Shown here: in pieces, positions 1-5,294 of the stretch
Layout: each line of letters opens with the position of its first letter
Position numbering within the stretch: the stretch's first letter is position 1
Origin: Hadesarchaea archaeon
GTDB taxonomy: Archaea > Hadarchaeota > Hadarchaeia > Hadarchaeales > Hadarchaeaceae
Assembly (NCBI GenBank): GCA_003661465.1
Contig: QMWE01000019.1
Location: forward strand, 1 to 12,305
Direction of reading: 5' to 3'
Length of the DNA stretch: 12,305 bases
The notes under the pieces: generated by a model
Databases searched by the model: none
The model's input: the letters and a program-made list of their open reading frames with translations, nothing else
Told to the model about the DNA's origin: nothing
Position numbers and translations under genes: made by a program

Positions 1-21
1 ATCGTCCGAAGCGGTGAACGC

Positions 22-954
22 TCAGCCCCTTATTCCGGCTTCGGTTATCTGGAAAGTAGCCGACTCCGGAGGCAATCCAGGATGATCCACCAAATACGCT
101 GTGCGAGTATTGGCCTTACTTTTGCGGAGATAAAGACGTGCAGTCACAGCGTGACCAAGTACATGACCCCCCACAGGCTTGGTCGGATCTCCGAAAAACA
201 CGTCCGGCCTAGCCTGAACTTGGTTGGTCACAAATACCGCCAGATCATTCAGCTCGGCCAACTTGTGTAATGTGGCTATATGACGTCCAAGTTTCTGCTG
301 CCGCTCCGCCAGTGCTCCGCGTCCACAATATTCAGTCCTGAAGAGCGATGTCACCGAATCCACCACGAGTAGTTTCACCCCCTCCTTCTTCGCTATATCT
401 GCCACTTTTTCAGCCAACAACATCTGGTGATCCGTCGTGTGGGCTCGAGCCACATAGATGTTGTCGAGCACTTTCTGGGGATCTACACCCATTGCCATTG
501 CCATTTGCGTGACCCGCTCCGGCCTGAACGTGTTTTCCGTATCTATGTACACAGCTTTTCCATTCAGTCCTCCCTGCTCTGGCAATAATTGTACATTCAC
601 ACAAAGTTGATGTGCAATTTGGCTTTTTCCACTACCAAACTCACCGAACACCTCTGTCACGCCTTGGGTTTCCACCCCACCACCTATTATTTTATCAAGC
701 GTTGAACTTCCGGTCGTAATACGACCCATATTCCTTCGCCGCTCCATCACCTCAGTAGCTCGCTCGTAACCCATGTTGGCAGCCTCGCGAGCAGCATTTA
801 TCACCTTCACGGCCACTCGCATGCCAACATCGGCAGCCTCCATCAGCTCCCCAGTCGTCGCTACCGCCAAGCTTTCAACGGAATCATAACCAGCCGAACG
901 AAGCTTCTCCGCTATCGCCGGACCGACACCATCCAACTCCTCAAGATTCACCAT
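22..954 (-). CDS. radA: DNA repair and recombination protein RadA (archaeal RecA/Rad51 recombinase)
   Basis: This ATP-dependent recombinase coats single-stranded DNA and drives homologous pairing and strand exchange. The 310 residues fit the archaeal family. A helix-hairpin-helix domain (about 1-60) with the motif DGVGPAIAEKL comes first, followed by the linker and the RecA core. Visible motifs are Walker A GEFGSGKS at 104-111, Walker B LLVVDS at 195-200, RGALAERQQKL at 212-222, and NQVQARPD with the L2-loop region after 244. No intein interrupts the gene. The usual FxxA polymerisation motif before the core appears as YERA (63-66), a conservative change. The ATG at 954 follows a good Shine-Dalgarno sequence (GGAGGGA, minus strand 967-961). 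The gene is transcribed away from the repeat-bearing gap at 955-1284. Identification is near certain; only the choice of promoter is open. Confidence 0.97.
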   Translation of the reverse strand: MVNLEELDGVGPAIAEKLRSAGYDSVESLAVATTGELMEAADVGMRVAVKVINAAREAANMGYERATEVMERRRNMGRITTGSSTLDKIIGGGVETQGVTEVFGEFGSGKSQIAHQLCVNVQLLPEQGGLNGKAVYIDTENTFRPERVTQMAMAMGVDPQKVLDNIYVARAHTTDHQMLLAEKVADIAKKEGVKLLVVDSVTSLFRTEYCGRGALAERQQKLGRHIATLHKLAELNDLAVFVTNQVQARPDVFFGDPTKPVGGHVLGHAVTARLYLRKSKANTRTAYLVDHPGLPPESATFQITEAGIRG

Positions 955-987
955 CTAACATCCCTCCGAAATTTCCTCATGCCCTCA

Positions 988-1040
988 TTTTTTAAGCAGA
1001 TTTGGGGGAGGGGGGTCACCGAAAGCTACGGTATATAAAT
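988..1040 (-). promoter_or_regulatory. Candidate radA promoter region with two TATA-like boxes
   Basis: On the minus strand, TTTATATA (1040-1033) would place transcription initiation near 1010, giving a leader of about 55 nt. TTAAAAAA (995-988) would start near 966, at the edge of the Shine-Dalgarno sequence. The first box is immediately followed by one copy of a 15-bp repeat (1018-1032) and a pyrimidine tract, so a regulator bound there would cover the start region. Read on the plus strand, the same TATATAAA could serve the candidate RNA at about 1060-1190. The box assignment is inferred from spacing only. Confidence 0.35.
1018..1032. repeat. 15-bp direct repeat, copy 1
   Basis: ACCGAAAGCTACGGT at 1018-1032 recurs exactly at 1105-1119, 87 bp away. 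Each copy carries complementary ends (ACCG/CGGT) around AAAGCTA, so it could be an operator half-symmetric site in DNA or a 4-bp hairpin in RNA. This copy abuts the TATATAAA box that could serve radA on one strand or an RNA on the other. Confidence 0.75.
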
Positions 1041-1104
1041 CGTGGTAAAATCGGCCTAACAGCCCCGGAGGTGGGTTTTAGCCCAAAATCGGCGCCGGGC
1101 CAAA

Positions 1105-1119
1105 ACCGAAAGCTACGGT
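1105..1119. repeat. 15-bp direct repeat, copy 2
   Basis: This is an exact second copy of ACCGAAAGCTACGGT. Here its 4-bp stem (1105-1108 with 1116-1119) stacks directly on a second stem CGGCG/CGCCG (1090-1094 with 1120-1124), leaving a 10-nt bulge on the 5' side. That makes this copy more convincing as part of a folded RNA than copy 1. Confidence 0.75.
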
Positions 1120-1128
1120 CGCCGCAGT

Positions 1129-1153
1129 AGTCCCCATCCTACGGGATGGGACT
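1129..1153 (+). other. Stable UNCG-tetraloop hairpin
   Basis: CCCATCC (1133-1139) pairs with GGATGGG (1144-1150) around TACG (1140-1143). After one unpaired C (1132), three more pairs follow (1129-1131 with 1151-1153). It is the strongest local secondary structure noticed in the window's non-coding DNA and is the main support for an RNA on the plus strand. Confidence 0.7.
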
Positions 1154-1230
1154 TAGCCAGCCATTAGACCAGTTATTTGGTACTTTTTAGCTTTATTTCC
1201 AGACTGAAATCTACTTCATGCGTCGCCCGT

Positions 1231-1239
1231 CTAAAAACA
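1231..1239 (+). promoter_or_regulatory. TATA-like box for lsm
   Basis: CTAAAAACA at 1231-1239 is the best A/T-rich box upstream of lsm. Initiation about 25 nt downstream (near 1260) would give a short leader ending at the ATG at 1273 or 1285. It would also exclude the upstream TTG at 1246 as a start. Inferred from spacing. Confidence 0.35.
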
Positions 1240-1284
1240 TTTTAGTTGAGAGAGAAGAGATCTTATAGCAGGATGGGATTTACG

Positions 1285-1515
1285 ATGGAACCTCGGTCAC
1301 ATACACAAGGCGCTGGAATGGGGTTGGAAAATTTTCTGAACACCGTGGTCGTTGTGAGCGTCAAAGATGGTCGCAAGTTCAAGGGGAAATTGAGACAGTA
1401 CGACGAACATATGAATCTCATAATGGAAGACGTCGAAGAGATCTCCTCGAAACCCATAACCAAACATAAATTGATCTTGCTCAAAGGTGGAAACATCTCC
1501 GATGTGTCTGCTTAA
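1285..1515 (+). CDS. Sm-like archaeal protein (LSm/SmAP)
   Basis: This is a small RNA-binding protein of the Sm fold, expected to form a heptameric ring that binds U-rich or A-rich single-stranded RNA. The Sm1 region is seen in VVVVSVKDGRKFKGKL followed by the RNA-loop motif YDEHMNLIMED. The Sm2 motif is LLKGGNIS near the C-terminus, corresponding to the usual I-x-R/K-G-x-N. From the ATG at 1285 the protein has 76 residues, the normal family size. An ATG at 1273 (80 aa), a TTG at 1246 (89 aa) and an ATG at 1318 (65 aa) are in the same frame. 1285 was chosen because AGGATGGGA lies just upstream and the promoter box at 1231-1239 makes 1246 unlikely. The stop codon overlaps that of the convergent gene at 1512. 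The function is secure; the start is not. Confidence 0.93.
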   Translation: MEPRSHTQGAGMGLENFLNTVVVVSVKDGRKFKGKLRQYDEHMNLIMEDVEEISSKPITKHKLILLKGGNISDVSA

Positions 1516-1847
1516 ATCTCGCGCACGTGCTCCATGACTCTAAAACTCTGCCATACCTTTTTTCCAGAACTGGTGAGCTTAAAGTTTAGTTTTTCTCGAT
1601 CTTTGAAGATAAGATCTCTGTCGATCAGAGCCTGTACACACACCTTCACTGGCCACCAATGAGCAGACCCATATAGAGATTTGAGTTCGCTGAGCATCAT
1701 CCCCTCGTCCCCTTTCTCGGCTATGAGCCGAAAGACCTTTCCCACACCTTCCTCATCGTCTTCGAGCCATTCAACATCCTCGGTGACGCCCATTTCGATC
1801 CACACTTTAAATCGTGCTAGCCCCCATAAAGTATTTGCCAAATTCAC
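1512..1847 (-). CDS. Small winged-helix-like protein coupled to ABCE1 (unknown function)
   Basis: A 111-residue protein of no recognised named family. The predicted pattern is a helix around 35-46, a second helix 50-60 (MMLSELKSLYG), a longer helix 63-81 and then a strand-turn-strand-like stretch (KLNFKLTSSGKKVW, 86-99). This matches a winged helix-turn-helix fold, with LTSSGKKVW resembling the 'LTxxG' wing/helix motif of many archaeal transcription factors. An acidic loop, EDDEEG (29-34), precedes it. The GTG start at 1847 overlaps the ABCE1 stop by 4 nt (GTGA), so the two are probably co-transcribed and translationally coupled. The protein may bind DNA or RNA in connection with ribosome recycling or gene control, but that role is inference from context. 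Confidence 0.75.
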   Translation of the reverse strand: MNLANTLWGLARFKVWIEMGVTEDVEWLEDDEEGVGKVFRLIAEKGDEGMMLSELKSLYGSAHWWPVKVCVQALIDRDLIFKDREKLNFKLTSSGKKVWQSFRVMEHVREI

Positions 1848-3607
1848 AGATAGAAGTATTCCCCGCGTTCTTGCTGCTCTCTATCCAATGCGCTTCCAGG
1901 TTTATTCGCCCGGGGCCTTCCAGTCTGCGGATCCCGTCTGAAAGTCACTCCAACCTCACGTAGGAAGAGGTTCATCCCATCACGCATCTCCATGGGACCG
2001 TGAGTCGTGCCTGATCGGCTTGGCTCACCGGTAAATACGAGAAGACGGTCGGAGATGAAATCCACACTCAGCACATCGTGGTCAACGACAAGCGCTGCCG
2101 CATCACGTTTCTCTATCACTTTGCGTATTACGCGGGCCATCTGTAACCGTTGCTCGACATCCAAGTAAGCACTGGGTTCGTCGAGAAGATAGAGATCCGC
2201 TGAGCGTCCTATGCAAGCGGCGATCGCAACGCGTTGGAGCTCACCTCCACTGAGCTCTGTCAGATTTCTCTCGAACAAAGGCATTACTCCGAGGGGTTGC
2301 AAAACTTCGGGTTCGAAAGCAGGATCAAACTCACCGAGGACCGAACGCAGCCACTCTTCAACCGTGCCGTCAAATTCGGTTTTTGGGTACTGGGGTTTGT
2401 ATGAAATTATCAATTTTGTCTCCAGCTTTCCAGAGGTTGGCTTCAACTCTCCAGCAAGCATGCGCACAAACGTAGTCTTGCCTATAGCATTTGGACCCAC
2501 AACTCCGACTATCTCTCCAACATGTAACGTGCCTGGAGTAACCTCAAGCCGAAAATCCCTGAACGATTTTTTCAACTTTGGATAGGTTAAAAGCAACTTT
2601 CCCGCAGCTCGAAATTTTGATGGAGGTCTAACTTCGAATTTTATCGACTCTCGTCTGAACCTAACGTTCTCCTCCCTAAGATAACCGTCCAAAAAGACGT
2701 TTATGCCGGTCCTTACTCCCCGGGGAGACGAGACCACCCCATATGCCCCGGGCTGACCATATACCACATGTACGTAATCACACATATAATCAAGCATCGC
2801 AAGATCATGTTCGACGACTACGACCGCCTTTCCATCTTTCGCCAACTTGCGTATCGCCCGTGCCGCATTCAAGCGTTGAAACACGTCCAAATGCGAACTT
2901 GGTTCGTCAAAGTAGTAAACGTCAGCATCCCTAGCGGATGCCGCCGCTATCGCCAACCGCTGGAGCTCACCTCCGCTGAGAAACTTCACGTCACGTGTCA
3001 AGATATCCCCCAAACCCAGAGCTGATACCAGATCCTCTACTGCTCCCCGTTCGTCGACATTCAAGAGCAGGTCATTAACCTTCCCCTTCACTATTTTGGG
3101 AAGCCCGTTCACACTTTGGGGCTTGTAAATCACCTTAACTCTCTCGATATCTGAGAAGTAAGACTGAAGCTCGGACCCCTTAAAAAACTCGTTCAACTGT
3201 TTTGGGGTTGCCGCCTCGCCCGAACCGAGGTTTGGCCTCAGCCGTCCGGATAGAATCTCCAACGCCGTACTCTTCCCTACGCCATTCGGCCCGACCAGAC
3301 CAACCACGCTGCCAGCCCTTGGAACGGGCAACTCGTACAAAGCAAATCCATTCGATCCGTAACGATGAATACAGCGACCCTCTAACTCGCTGGGGAGATT
3401 GATAATCGAGATCGCGTGGAAGGGGCATTTATGTGTGCATATCCCACACCCAGTACACAGTTCTTCTGAAATCACCGGCCTATTAGTGCTTTCCTCTATG
3501 ACGATCGTCTCCTCCCCAGTTCTGACCCCTGGACAATAATGGTAGCACTCTAGCGAACATCGCTTCGGCTGGCAAGAATTTCGATTTATCACGGCTATTC
3601 TTGGCAT
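1844..3607 (-). CDS. ABCE1 / RNase L inhibitor homologue, ribosome-recycling ATPase
   Basis: This cytoplasmic iron-sulfur ABC ATPase splits post-termination ribosomes into subunits. The 587 residues are the normal length. The N-terminal domain has two [4Fe-4S] cysteine sets: C12, C17, C21, C25 (CX4CX3CX3C) and C51, C54, C57, C61 (CX2CX2CX3C). NBD1 has Walker A GPNGVGKS at 106-113, signature LSGGE at 210-214 and the Walker B region FDEPSSHLD at 233-241. NBD2 has GPNAIGKT at 371-378, LSGGE at 452-456 and LDEPSAYLD at 475-483. The C-terminal tail with GRPRANKPGS and GEYFYL is typical of the archaeal family. The ATG at 3607 follows GAGGGA in a short leader. It is followed, with 4-nt overlap, by a winged-helix-like gene. 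No key residue appears to be missing. Confidence 0.97.
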   Translation of the reverse strand: MPRIAVINRNSCQPKRCSLECYHYCPGVRTGEETIVIEESTNRPVISEELCTGCGICTHKCPFHAISIINLPSELEGRCIHRYGSNGFALYELPVPRAGSVVGLVGPNGVGKSTALEILSGRLRPNLGSGEAATPKQLNEFFKGSELQSYFSDIERVKVIYKPQSVNGLPKIVKGKVNDLLLNVDERGAVEDLVSALGLGDILTRDVKFLSGGELQRLAIAAASARDADVYYFDEPSSHLDVFQRLNAARAIRKLAKDGKAVVVVEHDLAMLDYMCDYVHVVYGQPGAYGVVSSPRGVRTGINVFLDGYLREENVRFRRESIKFEVRPPSKFRAAGKLLLTYPKLKKSFRDFRLEVTPGTLHVGEIVGVVGPNAIGKTTFVRMLAGELKPTSGKLETKLIISYKPQYPKTEFDGTVEEWLRSVLGEFDPAFEPEVLQPLGVMPLFERNLTELSGGELQRVAIAACIGRSADLYLLDEPSAYLDVEQRLQMARVIRKVIEKRDAAALVVDHDVLSVDFISDRLLVFTGEPSRSGTTHGPMEMRDGMNLFLREVGVTFRRDPQTGRPRANKPGSALDREQQERGEYFYL

Positions 3608-3664
3608 GCCATCCCTCGACTAGTATAAAGATTAAATTTAAAAAAGACCTCAGCTATAAACAAG
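3608..3664. promoter_or_regulatory. Divergent promoter region, ABCE1 / small membrane protein
   Basis: A 57-bp A/T-rich spacer separates two divergent starts. The near-palindromic TTAAATTTAA core (3632-3641) can act as a TATA box in both directions. Leftward it predicts initiation about 5-10 nt upstream of the ABCE1 ATG. Rightward it predicts initiation at or next to the GTG at 3665, i.e. a leaderless message. The two genes may therefore share promoter control. Confidence 0.5.
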
Positions 3665-3949
3665 GTGGGTGAAAAACTGCGCGGATGGCTCATCTTGGGA
3701 GGAGGTGTCGTTTTCTTGATCGTCCTGCCCATCATAGCGCTTACCGGGTATTTCGGAAGCACGGCCAGATTTATGGGACAGGTAATGCTGAGCATCATCT
3801 TGGTCCTAGCTCTCATAGGAACAAGCCTATTTGGATATATCTGCATCAGGGCGCAGGCGCGAAAATGGGGTGCTGGGCTCTTTATAATCACCTTGCTGTG
3901 CATTCTTGCCATCTACTACGTGTGGGCCGGACACCTGTTGCCCATCTAA
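3665..3949 (+). CDS. Small three-helix membrane protein, unknown function
   Basis: A 94-residue, strongly hydrophobic protein with three predicted membrane helices at about 8-27, 38-59 and 68-90. Short basic stretches (EKLRG at 3-7; RAQARK at 62-67) suggest positive-inside topology. No signal-peptide cleavage site or catalytic motif is seen and the family is not recognised. The start is a GTG at 3665; no Shine-Dalgarno sequence precedes it, but the TATA-like element at 3632-3641 is placed for a leaderless message. It is divergent from ABCE1 and ends 5 bp from the end of the CARF-like gene on the other strand. Because the hydrophobic periodicity is clear and the frame is free of other genes, the ORF is probably real. 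Confidence 0.7.
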   Translation: MGEKLRGWLILGGGVVFLIVLPIIALTGYFGSTARFMGQVMLSIILVLALIGTSLFGYICIRAQARKWGAGLFIITLLCILAIYYVWAGHLLPI

Positions 3950-3954
3950 AAACA

Positions 3955-4437
3955 CTAATTTTCGAGCCTGGGGACGACATCGTAAAGCTTTCGGAAGAGT
4001 TCCCTTATGACCTCGGTGTGGTCCAAAATCTTTTCCTCACCATCCGGGGTTCGAATTGAGTAAAGCACCTGTAGGGGCATCATGCGTGAGAGGACTATCG
4101 CCACAGAACCCAAAACCAGACTCATCGCTTGAGTTCCCCCACTGTAGTTTATGATCACCTCGTCGTCTATCTTTATCCTGTCCAACACTTTACTCAAAGC
4201 ATCGCCCACGGACTCTGGATCGAATGGATCGCATCTGTGGAAAAACAACTTACATCGCGCGCGATGTGCTGCCTTCTTGAGAACTGCAGAGTTCGGCTTT
4301 TTGTACCCGTGTTCGCTGGCTGTATAACGCAAACCCTCAACAGATGCTATCACGTGGCACTCATCCGGCCTCTTGGTAAGCATGATGTGTTCTACAGGAC
4401 GAGGATGAAATCCCAGCGTCATGATCGCGACTTTCAT
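3955..4437 (-). CDS. Stand-alone CARF-domain-like protein
   Basis: A 160-residue Rossmann-like protein. The N-terminal strand and loop MKVAIMTLGFHPRP, followed by VIASVEG, and the central motif NYSGGTQAMS (97-106) match the CARF (CRISPR-associated Rossmann fold) pattern. In that family the N-x-(S/T)-GGT-(K/Q)-x-M-(S/T) segment contacts cyclic oligoadenylate. It is followed by a helix and the strand LQVLYSIRTPDGEE, and the protein ends about 30 residues later. No HEPN, PD-(D/E)XK, wHTH or membrane domain is attached, and no CRISPR array or cas gene is in the window. The start overlaps the stop of the 91-aa gene by 4 nt (ATGA). It has a very strong Shine-Dalgarno sequence, GGAGGGAGGAT, encoded inside that gene. 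The fold assignment is fairly sure; ligand binding is inference. Confidence 0.8.
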   Translation of the reverse strand: MKVAIMTLGFHPRPVEHIMLTKRPDECHVIASVEGLRYTASEHGYKKPNSAVLKKAAHRARCKLFFHRCDPFDPESVGDALSKVLDRIKIDDEVIINYSGGTQAMSLVLGSVAIVLSRMMPLQVLYSIRTPDGEEKILDHTEVIRELFRKLYDVVPRLEN

Positions 4438-4709
4438 ATCCTCCCTCCTTTACCCCAGTTTTCCGCGTTGAGCTGTTTTGCCCGCTCCCGCAGTTTCGCC
4501 ATTATAAAATCTTCCGCTTGGGTTCGGTCGTGTTCGGATTTGAAGGAGTCCTCAGCCAAACGATCGAGTCGTGTCTTGGCAAATGCACCAAACGCGATTT
4601 TTATGTCCTCCTCCGTGAGAGGAGCATCCTTGACCTTGTCCTCCAGCAGCTCGGCTGTTTTCTGCACTATCCAGTCCAGTGCAGATAGATACTCGGACAG
4701 CTTGGCCAT
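4434..4709 (-). CDS. 91-aa helical charged protein paired with CARF-like protein
   Basis: A small, soluble, almost wholly helical and highly charged protein. Predicted helices are at about 4-27, 31-52 and 60-82, followed by a glycine/basic tail (GKGGRI). No family was recognised. Its start ATG at 4709 follows GGTGGA, and a TTTTAATT box near 4740-4747 on the minus strand could be its promoter. It is the first gene of a two-gene unit: the codons for GKGGRI form the ribosome binding site of the CARF-like gene, whose ATG overlaps this stop. The two products are likely made in fixed proportion and may act together. Whether it is a partner, an effector or an inhibitor cannot be told from sequence. 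Confidence 0.7.
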   Translation of the reverse strand: MAKLSEYLSALDWIVQKTAELLEDKVKDAPLTEEDIKIAFGAFAKTRLDRLAEDSFKSEHDRTQAEDFIMAKLRERAKQLNAENWGKGGRI

Positions 4710-4714
4710 TCCAC

Positions 4715-4723
4715 CATATAAAC
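4715..4723 (+). promoter_or_regulatory. TATA box for nitroreductase
   Basis: CATATAAAC at 4715-4723 is a good archaeal TATA box. Initiation about 26 nt downstream falls at 4744-4748, on or beside the ATG at 4748, predicting a leaderless transcript. No Shine-Dalgarno sequence precedes that ATG, which fits. Confidence 0.55.
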
Positions 4724-4747
4724 TCTTTACCCCTTACAACAATTAAA

Positions 4748-5284
4748 ATGCTTGGGAATCACATGGATGTTTTCGATGTCATAAAGGGGCGCCGAAGCGT
4801 GCGAAGGTTCAAACCAGATCCCATCGAAGAATCGGACCTAGAAAAGATCCTAGACGCCGGAAGAAATGCTCCAAGCGCCGGAAACTGTCAGCCGCTGGAG
4901 CTGATCGTGGTGAGGAACGAAAAGATCAAAAGACAACTCGTGAAATCCGCCCTCGGCCAAAGCTTCTTGGCAGAGGCTCCAGTTGTTGTCGTGGTGTGTG
5001 CAAATGTTTCTCGAACCTCCAATCGGTATGGAAAAAGGGGAGCCGAGCTTTACTGCATTCAAGATACGGCGGCGGCCATCCAAAATATGCTGCTGGCAGC
5101 TTACGCGCTTGGATATGGAACCTGCTGGGTAGGGGCCTTTGATGAGGAAGCCGTTGCCAAGTCGATAAAGGCGCCGGAAGGTATCAGACCCGTGGGGATA
5201 ATTCCAATTGGTAGACCTGCCGAGAAACCAAAAGCACCTCCCAGAATATCACTGAATGAGATAGTCCACGAAAATACATTCTAG
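4748..5284 (+). CDS. Nitroreductase-family FMN-dependent oxidoreductase
   Basis: A flavoprotein of the nitroreductase fold, which uses NAD(P)H to reduce nitro compounds, quinones or flavins; the natural substrate is unknown. The N-terminal GRRSVRRF supplies basic residues for FMN phosphate. NAPSAGNCQP and the downstream QDTAAAIQNMLLAAYALGYGTCWVGAF and PIGRPAEKP segments are the usual FMN-pocket and dimer-interface motifs. From 4748 the product is 178 aa, a normal length for the short single-domain branch. The frame is open upstream to 4679, but that extension would run into the divergent gene and its promoter. The TATA box at 4715-4723 supports 4748, with ATG 4763 (173 aa) as the alternative. 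It ends 10 bp from the end of the convergent pantoate kinase gene. Confidence 0.9.
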   Translation: MLGNHMDVFDVIKGRRSVRRFKPDPIEESDLEKILDAGRNAPSAGNCQPLELIVVRNEKIKRQLVKSALGQSFLAEAPVVVVVCANVSRTSNRYGKRGAELYCIQDTAAAIQNMLLAAYALGYGTCWVGAFDEEAVAKSIKAPEGIRPVGIIPIGRPAEKPKAPPRISLNEIVHENTF

Positions 5285-5294
5285 TCACCGACCC

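Larger units (their letters stand above)
1058..1190 (+). ncRNA. Candidate structured non-coding RNA between radA and lsm
   Basis: The stretch from radA to lsm has no credible reading frame but is rich in pairing. A TATA-like box lies at 1032-1040 on the plus strand, giving an expected start near 1060. A stem CGGCG/CGCCG (1090-1094/1120-1124) encloses the ACCG/CGGT hairpin. A 10-bp stem with one bulged C (1129-1139 with 1144-1153) is closed by the tetraloop C(UACG)G, a member of the very stable UNCG class. The UNCG identity exists only on the plus strand. A weak ACCA/TGGT hairpin (1168-1171/1178-1181) is followed by a T run (1183-1187) that could end transcription. No known family (tRNA, 5S, SRP, RNase P, C/D guide) was recognised. 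It might instead be a long structured leader of lsm. Confidence 0.4.

Noticed and set aside
22..954. Intein in radA
   Set aside because: RadA genes of some archaea carry inteins, but here the Walker A region and the rest of the frame are uninterrupted and of normal length.
1058..1119. tRNA-like acceptor pairing (GCCCCGG with CCGGGCC)
   Set aside because: There is an internal mismatch, no T-loop or anticodon arm, and the distance between arms is too short for a tRNA.
2211..3025. Several open frames on the plus strand opposite ABCE1
   Set aside because: They lie wholly within the conserved ABCE1 coding sequence on the other strand, have no family motifs and no ribosome binding sites; they are shadow frames.
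4679..4747. N-terminal extension of the nitroreductase frame
   Set aside because: It overlaps the divergent 91-aa gene and the TATA box at 4715-4723, and the added residues do not resemble the family.
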